Of a DNA stretch of 64,000 nucleotides, positions 1-8,210 are shown in pieces. Under the pieces are notes generated by a model, which worked only from the letters and a program-made list of their open reading frames with translations, did no database searches and was not told the DNA's origin. A program made the position numbers and the translations under genes. Every line of letters starts with the position of its first letter. Position 1 is the stretch's first letter. This DNA is from Bradyrhizobium sp. DOA9 (GTDB taxonomy: Bacteria > Pseudomonadota > Alphaproteobacteria > Rhizobiales > Xanthobacteraceae): assembly GCF_000617845.2 (NCBI RefSeq), contig NZ_DF820425.1, positions 6,950,741-7,014,740 on the forward strand, in the 5' to 3' direction.

Positions 1-273
1 CTGCGCGGGCAGATCCCGCGGATGAACCTGGTCACGGTGGACAACGAATATGTCGTCCGCGGCGAGCTGCCGCCTGCGATGGGAGGCGGCCGGCTGTTCC
101 GCCTGCCCGCGCTGCCGGGTTTCCTGAAGACCTATATCGACCGGTTGAATTTCTCCTTCACCGGCTATCTGCGCCAGGAAAAGGACTCCTCGACCGAGCT
201 GCACCAGTGGACGCGGCGCAATTACATCGCTTTCCGGGAGCTCGAGCTCAGCCTGATATTGCAGCGGTCTTGA
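1..273 (+). CDS. C-terminal part of an unrecognised protein (5' truncated)
   Basis: An open frame enters from the window edge and ends at TGA 271-273, giving about 90 residues. The visible part is basic and aromatic-rich, with a Gly-rich turn (MGGGRLFRLP) followed by a predicted helix (FLKTYIDRLNFSF). I recognise no catalytic motif. Codon use is typical of the window, with GC-rich third positions, which supports a real coding tail. The start and most of the protein lie outside the window, so no function is offered. Confidence 0.45.
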   Translation: MRGQIPRMNLVTVDNEYVVRGELPPAMGGGRLFRLPALPGFLKTYIDRLNFSFTGYLRQEKDSSTELHQWTRRNYIAFRELELSLILQRS

Positions 274-330
274 CCGTCCTTCCGGCGAAGGCCGAGACCC
301 AAGAAGGCAGGACGACTTCAGATCCTAAGC

Positions 331-1128
331 TTACTGAGAAGATTCCAAGGACACGGCGATTACATCAAACAGCTCAATGTTGGCCCGAATTCCGAGTACA
401 AAATCCCTGGCATCCCCTCCTCCGCCATATAATCGACTCCCGTCGACAAGCTGATTGAAGGGCTCATTCCCTCCCAACTCAAATACGAATGCGGGATCGT
501 CGGCGTGAGAGATCCAAAACATCAATGGCATCTGGGTACAATAAGGACTCCCGCCAAGATCGGTGCTGACCTCGAAGACGAGACCGCAGTCCAGATTCTT
601 ATGCCAGCGATTGCGACGGCGCTTGAATGCGAGCGCCGAGCTGAACTCATCGATGAAAGGAAGGACGTCTCGTTTCTTTCCTGTCCAACCGGTTGTCTGG
701 ATTCCCAGACGCTCGCCCTCCCGCCTCTTCTGCATCCTGATGGGGGCCAATTCGCTGTTCGCAAACTCCCTGTCAAACCAGGTTTTCTTCAAATGCTCAT
801 ACAAGCCTCTGACGAGGGGAGGAGATTGAAATGGAGGTTCGACAAAATCCCTGACCGCAAAGAGCTCGTCCAAAAATGCAGAACGGTATTGTGGTTCGAT
901 GCCAAAATACCGCGTCTCGGAAAGGACCCTTCCCGCGCATCGCATTGTCTCCAACGCGACCTCATCCCAGTATCGATTGAGCAAGTCCGCCTGGTTCTCG
1001 CCGCAGAATTCGATCATGCGATTCTGCCATGCCCTGTGCAACGCAAAGCCGCGCGCCTCAAAGGCGAGTTGTGTCGAAACACGTCCTGGCCAGTTTGCCA
1101 GCGCGGTCAGGAGAGGATGATCTTCCAT
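331..1128 (-). CDS. Hypothetical protein, lower-GC orphan gene
   Basis: A 265-residue product read from ATG 1128. It is rich in Trp, Phe, Arg and acidic residues and has no signal peptide, membrane segment or motif known to me. The DNA is visibly less GC-rich than the neighbouring housekeeping genes, and the gene stands alone between the preceding fragment and apt, which suggests a recently acquired or fast-evolving gene. A 240-codon frame on the plus strand (505-1227) overlaps it almost completely. I prefer the minus-strand reading because its residue composition is protein-like, while the plus frame is a run of Arg/Leu/Pro with no domain. The ribosome binding site is weak, so the exact start is uncertain. 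Confidence 0.55.
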   Translation of the reverse strand: MEDHPLLTALANWPGRVSTQLAFEARGFALHRAWQNRMIEFCGENQADLLNRYWDEVALETMRCAGRVLSETRYFGIEPQYRSAFLDELFAVRDFVEPPFQSPPLVRGLYEHLKKTWFDREFANSELAPIRMQKRREGERLGIQTTGWTGKKRDVLPFIDEFSSALAFKRRRNRWHKNLDCGLVFEVSTDLGGSPYCTQMPLMFWISHADDPAFVFELGGNEPFNQLVDGSRLYGGGGDARDFVLGIRANIELFDVIAVSLESSQ

Positions 1129-1259
1129 GACGAAATCTCACCGCAACCGAGCTCCATCAGCGGAGCCGACGGCATCACACGACGTTCCGCGATTTTCGAG
1201 ATCAGCGTGATGCTGCAGAACTCTTGACCAACGTCCCCGCGAAGGACGAACGACGAAGC

Positions 1260-1799
1260 TCAGTGCCCCTCGAATGTCATCAGCGTGCGTACTGGCACGT
1301 CCATGGCGCGCAGCTTGGCGGCGCCGCCGAGCTCGGGCAGGTCGATGATGAAGCAGGCGGCGACGACGTTGGCACCGATCTGGCGCAGCAGCTTCACCGC
1401 GCCTTCCGCGGTGCCGCCGGTGGCGATGAGGTCGTCGACCAGGATGACGCGCTCGCCGGGGTGAATTGCGTCGACATGCATCTCCATCTCGTCGATGCCG
1501 TATTCGAGCGAATAGGCGATGCGCACGGTGGTATGCGGCAGCTTGCCCTTCTTGCGGATCGGCACGAAGCCGGCCGAGAGCTGATGCGCCACCGCGCCGC
1601 CGATGATGAAGCCGCGCGCCTCCATGCCGGCGACCTTGTCGATCTTGTTGCCGGCCCAGGGGTTGACGAGCTCGTCCACGGCGCGGCGGAATGCGCGCGC
1701 ATCCGCGAGCAAGGTGGTGATGTCGCGGAACATGATCCCGGGCTTGGGATAATCCGGGATGGTGCGGACGCTCGCCTTGATGTCGTGGTCAAAGGTCAT
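1260..1799 (-). CDS. apt: Adenine phosphoribosyltransferase
   Basis: A cytosolic purine-salvage enzyme that makes AMP from adenine and PRPP. The 179-residue length is normal for bacterial Apt. The type I phosphoribosyltransferase signature is clear: the PRPP-binding stretch VILVDDLIATGGT lies at about residues 118-130, and the GMEARGF motif (about 58-64) precedes the flexible loop. The gene starts 9 bp downstream of the trpE(G) stop on the same strand, so it may be co-transcribed with trpE(G). Both enzymes use PRPP-linked chemistry, but I do not read this as more than proximity. Confidence 0.95.
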   Translation of the reverse strand: MTFDHDIKASVRTIPDYPKPGIMFRDITTLLADARAFRRAVDELVNPWAGNKIDKVAGMEARGFIIGGAVAHQLSAGFVPIRKKGKLPHTTVRIAYSLEYGIDEMEMHVDAIHPGERVILVDDLIATGGTAEGAVKLLRQIGANVVAACFIIDLPELGGAAKLRAMDVPVRTLMTFEGH

Positions 1800-1808
1800 T
1801 CGTGCCTC

Positions 1809-3974
1809 TCAATTGACCGGCGCATCCAGCCGGAACGCGTTTTCGACAATACGTAGCCCCACCTCGCCGCCGAGCGACATCAGCGATTCCGGATGGAATT
1901 GCACGCCGGCGACCGGCAGGGTCTTGTGCTCCAGCGCCATGGCGACGCCGTCCTCGGTGCTGGCGGTGACGCTGAGCACCTCCGGCATGCTGTCGCGCTC
2001 GACATAGAGCGAGTGATAGCGGCCGATGACGATCTCGTTCGGCAGATTGCGCATCAGGCGGCCGCCGCGCACCTGGACCCGCGAGGGCCGGCCGTGGGCC
2101 GGATGGGTGAGCTGGCCGAGCTCGCCGCCGAAATATTCACCGATCGCCTGCACGCCGAGGCAGACGCCGAACACCGGCAGCTTCTTCTCCAGCGCCGCGT
2201 CGATGGTCTTCTTAATCCCGAAATCCTCAGGGCGCCCGGGGCCGGGCGACAACACCAGCAAATCCCACCTCTTCTGCTTGAGCATGTCGAGCGCATGCAC
2301 ATAGCGGACCACGGTGACGCTGGCGCCGACCTGGCGGAAATAATCGGCGAGCATGTGCACGAAGCTGTCGTCATGGTCGATCAGCAGCACCTGCTTGCCC
2401 GAGCCGGTGGCATCCGGCGCAAATGTCGAGAGTGGCTTCGGGGGATCGCCGCGCAGCGCCTGGAATAGCGCAGCGGCCTTGACCTGGCATTCGCGGTCTT
2501 CGGCGGCCGGATCGGAATCGAACAGGCAGGTGGCGCCGACGCGCACCTCGGCGAGACCATCCTTCATGCGGATGGTGCGGATGGTGAGGCCGGTGTTGAT
2601 GCTGCCGTCGAAATTCACCGCGCCGATCGCGCCGGCATACCAGCGCCGCGGCGAGCGCTCGTGATCCTCGACGAACTGCATCGCCCAGAGCTTTGGCGCA
2701 CCGGTGACGGTGACTGCCCAGGCATGGGTGAGGAAGGCATCGAGCGCGTCGAAGCCGGGGCGCAGCATGCCCTCGACGTGATCGACGGTGTGAAACAGTT
2801 TCGAGTAGGTCTCGATCTGGCGGCGTGCCAGCACCTTGATGGTGCCGGGCACGCAGACGCGTGCCTTGTCGTTGCGATCGACGTCGGTGCACATGTTGAG
2901 CTCGAACTCGTCCTTCTCCGAGTTCAGCAGCTGGCGGATTTGCTCGGCATCGCCGATCGCATCAAGGCCGCGCGCGATCGTGCCCGAGATCGGGCAGGTC
3001 TCGACGCGGCGGCCGTCCGAGCGCACGAACATTTCGGGCGATGCCGAGACCAGGAATTCGCCCTCGCCGAGATTCATCAGCGCGCCATAGGGCGACGGGT
3101 TGATGACGCAGAGGCGCTGGAACACTTCGGCCGGCGAGCGGTCGCAGGGCTCGGCGAAAAGCTGGCCCGGCACGGCCTCGAACAGATCGCCGCGGGCAAA
3201 GGCGGCGCGCGCGGTCTCGACGGTGGCCTGATATTCGCCCGGCGCGTGATCGGCAAAGCCCTGACGCGGCGTCTTCAGATAGGGGCTGTCGGCGGTCTCG
3301 CGCGGCAGGCCCTCGGTCGATTTGCCCTTCCAGGTGAAATCGTAAGAGAGCACGACGCCGCGGCCGGTGGCGCGGTCGTAGGCGAGCAGACGATCGGGAA
3401 TATAGAGCACGATATCGCGCTGGTCGGCCTCGCGGGGGCGCTTCTGCACGAGGTCCTCGATCTGGAAGACGAGGTCGTAGGCGAAGGCGCCGAACAGGCC
3501 GAGCAACCCGTCATCGCCAGCGGAGAAGGCGGCAATGATGTCGCGCACCAGCGACATCACGCTGGCACGCCGCGTGCGCTGGTCCTCCTCGACCGGCGCA
3601 TCGCCGCGGATAATGTGGCCGGCCAAGCGCGTTGCCGTCTTCTCGGAGATGACGACGCAGGGCTCGCGCAGCACGTCGCCGAGGAAGGCGATCAGCACCT
3701 CTCCGCGCGCGTTCAGCGCTTCCAGCTTGAAATTGACGCCAACCGTCTCGAGCTTGAGCGGCGGATCGGAAAAGCCGAGATCGAAGCTCTCGTAGCGGCC
3801 GGGCACGGTCGTGCCCGAGGACAGCACCACGCCGCGGCGGCGGTCGAGCAGGTTGATCAGGTCGTCGAGCCGGTTGGCACCGCCGGTGAATTGCTCTGCC
3901 ACGCGCGTGATCGCCAGACCCGCGCGGGTCGCATAGTCACTTCTGGCCGGGAGGGCAAAGACTGTCCTGTTCAT
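1809..3974 (-). CDS. trpE(G): Anthranilate synthase, fused TrpE-TrpG
   Basis: This converts chorismate and glutamine to anthranilate, the first committed step of tryptophan synthesis. The 721 residues join an N-terminal TrpE (chorismate-binding) part to a C-terminal class I glutamine amidotransferase. The amidotransferase shows the nucleophile Cys at about 605 in FGVCLGVQA and the His-Glu pair in QFHPES at about 694-696. The one-polypeptide arrangement is characteristic of rhizobia and relatives. The start at 3974 follows AGAGGA at a suitable distance. About 165 nt upstream lies a Trp-codon leader peptide and attenuator, annotated separately, so expression should respond to charged tRNA-Trp. 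Confidence 0.95.
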   Translation of the reverse strand: MNRTVFALPARSDYATRAGLAITRVAEQFTGGANRLDDLINLLDRRRGVVLSSGTTVPGRYESFDLGFSDPPLKLETVGVNFKLEALNARGEVLIAFLGDVLREPCVVISEKTATRLAGHIIRGDAPVEEDQRTRRASVMSLVRDIIAAFSAGDDGLLGLFGAFAYDLVFQIEDLVQKRPREADQRDIVLYIPDRLLAYDRATGRGVVLSYDFTWKGKSTEGLPRETADSPYLKTPRQGFADHAPGEYQATVETARAAFARGDLFEAVPGQLFAEPCDRSPAEVFQRLCVINPSPYGALMNLGEGEFLVSASPEMFVRSDGRRVETCPISGTIARGLDAIGDAEQIRQLLNSEKDEFELNMCTDVDRNDKARVCVPGTIKVLARRQIETYSKLFHTVDHVEGMLRPGFDALDAFLTHAWAVTVTGAPKLWAMQFVEDHERSPRRWYAGAIGAVNFDGSINTGLTIRTIRMKDGLAEVRVGATCLFDSDPAAEDRECQVKAAALFQALRGDPPKPLSTFAPDATGSGKQVLLIDHDDSFVHMLADYFRQVGASVTVVRYVHALDMLKQKRWDLLVLSPGPGRPEDFGIKKTIDAALEKKLPVFGVCLGVQAIGEYFGGELGQLTHPAHGRPSRVQVRGGRLMRNLPNEIVIGRYHSLYVERDSMPEVLSVTASTEDGVAMALEHKTLPVAGVQFHPESLMSLGGEVGLRIVENAFRLDAPVN

Positions 3975-4065
3975 GTCGTCCTCTTACGAAACTTGCCGAG
4001 GGAACGCCACACAGGACAAACGATCAGGCCGCCGCACTGCGTGGGCGACCTTCGACGATTTTGGG

Positions 4066-4102
4066 AAAAGAAATCGCACCGGCCACCTCGTCAGGAGGTG
4101 CG
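4066..4102 (-). terminator. Putative trp attenuator hairpin and T tract
   Basis: Read on the minus strand, CGCACC (4102-4097) pairs with GGTGCG (4080-4075), and ATTTCTTTT (4074-4066) follows, as in an intrinsic terminator. An alternative internal pairing, CACCTC with GAGGTG, uses the same bases and overlaps the leader-peptide stop codon. The tandem Trp codons end only about 3 bp upstream of the first arm, where a stalled ribosome would block the hairpin. The mutually exclusive structures are inferred by eye. Confidence 0.7.
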
Positions 4103-4138
4103 CCACCAAAGACGGGCTGGGCGGACGGCGGTGCTCAT
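4091..4138 (-). CDS. trpL: trp operon leader peptide TrpL, leaderless
   Basis: A 15-codon frame on the minus strand encodes MSTAVRPARLWWRTS and stops with TGA at 4093-4091. Two adjacent Trp codons near the C-terminus, followed at once by a terminator-like hairpin, are the hallmark of ribosome-mediated attenuation of trpE(G). There is no Shine-Dalgarno sequence: six C residues lie directly between the putative -10 box and the ATG, so the transcript probably begins at the A of the start codon. In Sinorhizobium meliloti the equivalent trpL is also leaderless, and its attenuated transcript and peptide act in trans; whether that holds here is inference. Confidence 0.85.
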   Translation of the reverse strand: MSTAVRPARLWWRTS

Positions 4139-4144
4139 GGGGGG

Positions 4145-4174
4145 ATACTCACCATGGCGCGGGGGCGGCGTCAA
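4145..4174 (-). promoter_or_regulatory. Putative sigma70-type promoter of trpL-trpE(G)
   Basis: On the minus strand TTGACG (4174-4169) and GAGTAT (4150-4145) are separated by 18 bp, and the trpL ATG begins 6 bp after the -10 hexamer. This spacing fits initiation at the A of the start codon and explains the lack of a ribosome binding site. Confidence 0.6.
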
Positions 4175-4192
4175 GGGCGGCTGGGCTGCGGG

Positions 4193-4354
4193 TCAGAGGC
4201 CGCACTTCTTCCAGAGGGCTGCCATCTCGGCATCGCTGGCAAACTCTCCGCGGTCGGCTTGATCGAGACCGTCGCGAACGGCCGCCCTTTGCTCCTCCGG
4301 GATCGCGAAGACCTCGCGTTCCCGGCGCCTCTTGTCCTCGGATCGGTCTGGCAT
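4193..4354 (-). CDS. Small hypothetical protein (53 aa) coupled to the dienelactone hydrolase gene
   Basis: An ATG at 4354 opens 3 bp after the stop of the upstream hydrolase and runs to TGA 4195-4193. The 53-residue product is charged: a basic N-terminus (RSEDKRRRERE), then EEQRAAVRDGLDQADRGEFA and a C-terminus ending in ALWKKCGL. The central stretch (a helix with AVRDGL, then a Gly-Glu-Phe turn and an acidic DAEM) resembles the C-terminal half of small ParD/RelB-like antitoxins, but no toxin gene is adjacent and the DNA-binding ribbon is not obvious. Tight coupling and typical codon use argue that the gene is real. Function unknown. Confidence 0.65.
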   Translation of the reverse strand: MPDRSEDKRRREREVFAIPEEQRAAVRDGLDQADRGEFASDAEMAALWKKCGL

Positions 4355-4357
4355 CCG

Positions 4358-5032
4358 CTACCCCAGATGCTTCCTGAAAAACTCCGTCGCCCGACCCCAG
4401 GCGAGCTCGGCGGCTTCACGGTCGTGCACGGCCTGGCGCTGCTCGTTGACGAAGGCGTGCTCGGCGTCATAGCGGAACAGCTCGAGCGACTTGCCGGCCG
4501 CCTTCATGGCCTTCTCGAAACCGTTGACCAGCTCCGGCGTGCACCAATCGTCCTTGTTGGCGAAATGGGCCTGGAGCGGGATCTTGACGTCGGCGGGCTT
4601 GGCCGCCTGCTCGGGCGGGATGCCGTAGAACACGACGCCGGCCGCGAGCTCCGGGATCTTGGTCGCGCCGATGATGGTCACGGCGCCGCCGAGGCAGAAG
4701 CCGGTCAGCCCGACCTTGGCGCCGTTGCGTGACAGATATTGCGCGGCGCCGCGCACGGTCTGCGTGGTGGCGTCCATGAAGTCGAGCGAGTTCATCTCCT
4801 TGTTGGCGCTGTCCGTGTCGTGATACGGCACCACCTTGCCCTTGTAGAGATCGGGCGCCAGCGCATCGAAGCCGGCCAGTGCGAAGCGGTCGCACAGGCC
4901 CTTGATCTGGTCCGACAGGCCCCACCATTCCTGGATCACGACGACGCCTGGCGCATTGCCGCGCGCGGCGTTGGCGAGATAGCCGGAGGCGTCCTTGCCG
5001 TCCGGGCGCTTGAAGGTGATGCTGGTTCCCAT
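4358..5032 (-). CDS. Dienelactone hydrolase family protein
   Basis: A cytosolic alpha/beta hydrolase of the carboxymethylenebutenolidase family. The 224-residue length fits the family. The Cys nucleophile is in GFCLGG (Cys113), with Asp161/162 in NKDDW and His192 in AEHAF completing the triad; Glu35 in QEWWG matches the conserved Glu of the family. I start at 5032 because GGAGGA lies just upstream and the protein then begins as its relatives do; a frame open to 5176 adds a non-conserved tail. The natural substrate is unknown, and many genomic members do not act in chloroaromatic degradation. It is followed after 3 bp by the 53-residue gene. Confidence 0.9.
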   Translation of the reverse strand: MGTSITFKRPDGKDASGYLANAARGNAPGVVVIQEWWGLSDQIKGLCDRFALAGFDALAPDLYKGKVVPYHDTDSANKEMNSLDFMDATTQTVRGAAQYLSRNGAKVGLTGFCLGGAVTIIGATKIPELAAGVVFYGIPPEQAAKPADVKIPLQAHFANKDDWCTPELVNGFEKAMKAAGKSLELFRYDAEHAFVNEQRQAVHDREAAELAWGRATEFFRKHLG

Positions 5033-5104
5033 GGTGTCCTCCGGTGAGTTTCTGGGGGATCGGTTGGCGGCATTTTGGCGGGTGGGAGCGGTCGGCGCAA
5101 TCCA

Positions 5105-5216
5105 CACTCTCGTCATTCCGGCGCGATGCGTCAGCATCGAGCCCGGAATCCATTTATCACCATCTCCGCCGCGCAATGGATTCCGGGTTCGCGCAATCGC
5201 GCGCCCCGGAATGACA
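5105..5216. repeat. Dispersed palindromic repeat (CGGAATGAC type)
   Basis: Two nested inverted segments, beginning GTCATTCCGG and ending CCCCGGAATGAC, enclose a central part in which ATGGATTCCGGG mirrors CCCGGAATCCAT. This intergenic element sits between fbcH and the dienelactone hydrolase gene and has the form of bacterial REP-like elements. Confidence 0.7.
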
Positions 5217-5220
5217 AAGC

Positions 5221-5246
5221 AAAAAGCCCCCTTGCGGGGGCTTTTT
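5221..5246 (-). terminator. Intrinsic terminator of fbcF-fbcH (bidirectional form)
   Basis: An 11-bp perfect stem, AAAAAGCCCCC with GGGGGCTTTTT, around a TTGC loop. On the minus strand it lies 19 bp past the fbcH stop and ends in a T run. Symmetry means it could terminate from either side. Confidence 0.9.
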
Positions 5247-5265
5247 CATTCACATCTTGCGCCGC

Positions 5266-7338
5266 TCAGTGCGAGGCGGCCCAGACCTTCTTCTTGGTGA
5301 AGTACATCAGGCCCGCGAAGATGATCAGGAACACGAACACCTGGAAGCCGAGGCGCTTGCGTGCCTCCATGTGCGGCTCGGCGGTCCACATCAGGAAGGT
5401 GGTGACGTCCTTGGCGTACTGCGCGACCGTGGCCGGCGCGCCGTCGTCATAGGTCACCTGGCCGTCGCTGATCGGCTTCGGCATCTTGATGGCGTGACCG
5501 GGGAAGTACTTGTTGTAGTACGAGCCCTCTGGGATGGTGACGCCCTCGGGCACCTTCTCCTCATAGCCCTGGAGCACCGCGGCGACGTAGTCAGGCCCCT
5601 GCTCCTGGTACTGGGTGAAGACGTCGAAGATGAACCAGGGGAAGCCGCGCTTGTAGGAGCGCGCCTTGGTGATCAGGGACAGGTCCGGTGGCGCGGCGCC
5701 GCCGTTCGCGGCACGCGCGGCCTGCTCGTTCGGGAATGGTGAGGGGAAATAGTCCGCCGGCCGGCCGGCCCGCTCGAACATGTCACCCGCATCGTTCGGG
5801 CCGTCCTTGACCTTGTACTCGGACGCGAACGCCGCGGCTTGCGCCACCGAATAGCCGGGCCCGCCGGGCTCGGCGAGGTTGCGGAAGGCGACATAGGAGA
5901 GGCCGTGGCAGCTGGCGCAAACCTCCTTGTAGACCTTCAGGCCGCGCTGCAGCGCGCCGCGATCGAACGTGCCGAACGGCCCAGCGAACGACCACTTGTT
6001 GCCCGGCGGCTTGTCACCGCCTTCGGCCGCCTTCGCGGTGTCGACCGAGCTGGCGAACAGCGAAGCGGCGAGCGCCAGCACGATCGCGGTCGAGACCATC
6101 GGCGTCGACCGGCTGCCGGTCTTGGCCAGCACGGCATCCGAGATCGAGTTCGGCACCGGCCGCGGCTTCTCGATGCGCGCGAGCAGGGGCAGGACGATCA
6201 GGAAGTAGGCGAAGTAGCAGAACGTCAGGATCCGGCCGGCAATGACGTAGATGCCTTCCGGCGGCTGTGCGCCGAGATAGCCGAGCAGGATGCAGACCGC
6301 GACGAAGATCCAGAAGAACTGCTTGGCGAGCGGGCGATACTTCGACGACCTGGTCTTGGCGCTGTCGAGCCAGGGCAGGAAGCACAGGATGATGATCGCA
6401 CCGAACATCGCGACGACGCCCGCGAGCTTGTCCGGGATCGAGCGCAGGATCGCGTAGAACGGCAGGTAATACCATTCCGGCACGATGTGAGGCGGCGTCA
6501 CACCCGGGTTCGCCGGAATGTAATTGTCGGCGTCGCCGAGATAGTTCGGCATGTAGAAGATGAACCAGGCGTACAGCAGCATGAAGCAGGCGACGCCGAA
6601 CATGTCCTTGATGGTCGCATGCGGCGTGAACGGCACGGTGTCCTTTTCCGTCTTCGGCTCGACGCCGTCAGGATTGTTCTGACCGGCGACGTGCAGCGCC
6701 CAGACGTGGAGCACGACGACGCCCGCGATCACGAACGGCAACAGATAGTGCAGCGAGAAGAAGCGGTTCAGTGTCGGGTTGCCGACCGCATAGCCGCCCC
6801 ACAGCAGCGTCACGATGCTCTCGCCGACATAGGGCACGGCCGAGAACAAATTGGTGATGACGGTAGCGCCCCAGAAGCTCATCTGGCCCCACGGCAGCAC
6901 GTAGCCCATGAAGCCGGTCGCCATCATCAGGAGGTAGATGATGACGCCGAGGATCCACAGCACCTCGCGCGGCTCCTTGTACGACCCGTAGTAGAGCCCG
7001 CGGAACATGTGGACGTAGACGGCGACGAAGAACATCGAGGCGCCGACCGCGTGCATGTTGCGCAGCAGCCAGCCGTAGTTCACGTCGCGGACGATCAGCT
7101 CGACCGACTTGAAGGCGAGATCGGCGTTCGGCGTGTAGTGCATCGCCAGGATCACGCCGGTCAGGATCTGCATCCCCAGCATGAAGGACAGGATGGCGCC
7201 AAAGGTCCACCAATAATTCAGGTTGCGCGGGGTGGGATAGGCGACGAAGGAGGAATGGATGAGACCAAAGATCGGCAGGCGCCGCTCGATCCATTGCAGG
7301 GCCGGATTACTCGGCTGGTAGTCGGATGGTCCGCTCAT
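5266..7338 (-). CDS. fbcH: Cytochrome b/c1 polyprotein of the bc1 complex
   Basis: The membrane quinol:cytochrome c oxidoreductase subunits b and c1, encoded as one 690-residue precursor. Residues 1 to about 400 are cytochrome b: His96/His110 and His197/His211 are the heme b ligands, and PEWY (287-290) is the Qo-site motif. A hydrophobic stretch at about 412-437 ending in AKAA looks like the internal signal for cytochrome c1, whose heme-binding CASCH is at 474-478. A C-terminal hydrophobic segment (about 668-682) anchors c1. In Bradyrhizobium japonicum the fused product is cleaved after translation, and the same is expected here. The gene lies 62 bp downstream of the Rieske gene and ends in a strong terminator. 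Confidence 0.97.
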   Translation of the reverse strand: MSGPSDYQPSNPALQWIERRLPIFGLIHSSFVAYPTPRNLNYWWTFGAILSFMLGMQILTGVILAMHYTPNADLAFKSVELIVRDVNYGWLLRNMHAVGASMFFVAVYVHMFRGLYYGSYKEPREVLWILGVIIYLLMMATGFMGYVLPWGQMSFWGATVITNLFSAVPYVGESIVTLLWGGYAVGNPTLNRFFSLHYLLPFVIAGVVVLHVWALHVAGQNNPDGVEPKTEKDTVPFTPHATIKDMFGVACFMLLYAWFIFYMPNYLGDADNYIPANPGVTPPHIVPEWYYLPFYAILRSIPDKLAGVVAMFGAIIILCFLPWLDSAKTRSSKYRPLAKQFFWIFVAVCILLGYLGAQPPEGIYVIAGRILTFCYFAYFLIVLPLLARIEKPRPVPNSISDAVLAKTGSRSTPMVSTAIVLALAASLFASSVDTAKAAEGGDKPPGNKWSFAGPFGTFDRGALQRGLKVYKEVCASCHGLSYVAFRNLAEPGGPGYSVAQAAAFASEYKVKDGPNDAGDMFERAGRPADYFPSPFPNEQAARAANGGAAPPDLSLITKARSYKRGFPWFIFDVFTQYQEQGPDYVAAVLQGYEEKVPEGVTIPEGSYYNKYFPGHAIKMPKPISDGQVTYDDGAPATVAQYAKDVTTFLMWTAEPHMEARKRLGFQVFVFLIIFAGLMYFTKKKVWAASH

Positions 7339-7400
7339 GATGCGATCCTGAGGAAATAGTACGACGAGACGGCGCGAAGCTTCGGACTAAGGCCCGAAGC

Positions 7401-7931
7401 TCAGCCGATCTGGATTTTGGTGTCGGAAACGAACTGGTACGGCGGCACGGGCAGGTTCGAGGGCGCAGGGCCCTGGCGGATGCGACCGGACGTATCGTAC
7501 ACCGAACCATGGCAGGGGCAGAAGAAGCCGTCGTAGCTGCCTTCATGAGCGATCGGGATGCAACCGAGATGGGTGCAGATGCCGATGACGACCAGCCACT
7601 GCTCGTGGCCGGACTTGACCCGGGCCTCGTCGCTTTGCGGATCCGGCAGGCTCGCCACGTTGACGGCGCGCGCTTCGTCGATCTGCTTCTTGGTGCGGTG
7701 GCTGATGTAGATCGGCTTGCCGCGCCAGAATACCTTGATGTCCTGGCCTTCCGCGATCGGGCTGAGATCGACCTCGATCGGCGCACCGGCGGCGATGGTC
7801 GAGGCATCCGGATTCATTTGGGAGATGAAGGGCCAGAGCGCAGCCGCGCCCCCTACTGCTGCAAATGCCCCTGTTGCAACGAATAAGAAATCACGGCGTG
7901 TCGGATGGTCCGCCGAAGACGCTGTCGTCAC
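7401..7931 (-). CDS. fbcF: Rieske iron-sulfur subunit of the bc1 complex
   Basis: The 2Fe-2S protein that passes electrons from quinol to cytochrome c1. The 176-residue protein carries CTHLGC and CPCHGS; the cluster ligands are Cys119, His121, Cys138 and His141, and Cys124/Cys140 form the conserved disulfide. The N-terminus has a Tat-like RRDFLF motif (12-17) followed by a single hydrophobic helix, as in bacterial Rieske proteins that stay membrane-anchored. It is the first gene of the fbcFH operon; the synonym petA is also used. Confidence 0.96.
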   Translation of the reverse strand: MTTASSADHPTRRDFLFVATGAFAAVGGAAALWPFISQMNPDASTIAAGAPIEVDLSPIAEGQDIKVFWRGKPIYISHRTKKQIDEARAVNVASLPDPQSDEARVKSGHEQWLVVIGICTHLGCIPIAHEGSYDGFFCPCHGSVYDTSGRIRQGPAPSNLPVPPYQFVSDTKIQIG

Positions 7932-8210
7932 GATTCCAACCCTTTCTTCTTGCGCTACCGGTGGAACCGCTCCGAGGGGCGCCCAAGAGGTCCCCGGAAA
8001 GGCTGCCGGCGCCCGCGGCCCCCCGCGGCGGCAGAACTTGGCTTGTTCACCTCTAAACGGGTGAAACAGCAGTCCAGAATCGTTCTATTGGCACCCTTGC
8101 CGGGCGAGCGCAAGCCCGCTAACGGCGTGGGAGCGTGCAATGCACGAATTCCCGGGCGGGCGATGTTTTATTGAGACATTTTGCGCCCGCAAGCCAACTC
8201 GCCGCCACCC

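Noticed and set aside
505..1227. A 240-codon plus-strand frame across the orphan gene
   Set aside because: Composition is not protein-like and the antiparallel frame fits better; high-GC DNA gives many such frames.
2661..4262. A 533-codon frame opposite trpE(G)
   Set aside because: It is antisense to a certain gene and is dominated by Arg, Ala, His and Gly with no domain.
5839..7359. A 506-codon frame opposite fbcH
   Set aside because: Antisense of a certain gene; rich in Arg, Asp and His with no structure.
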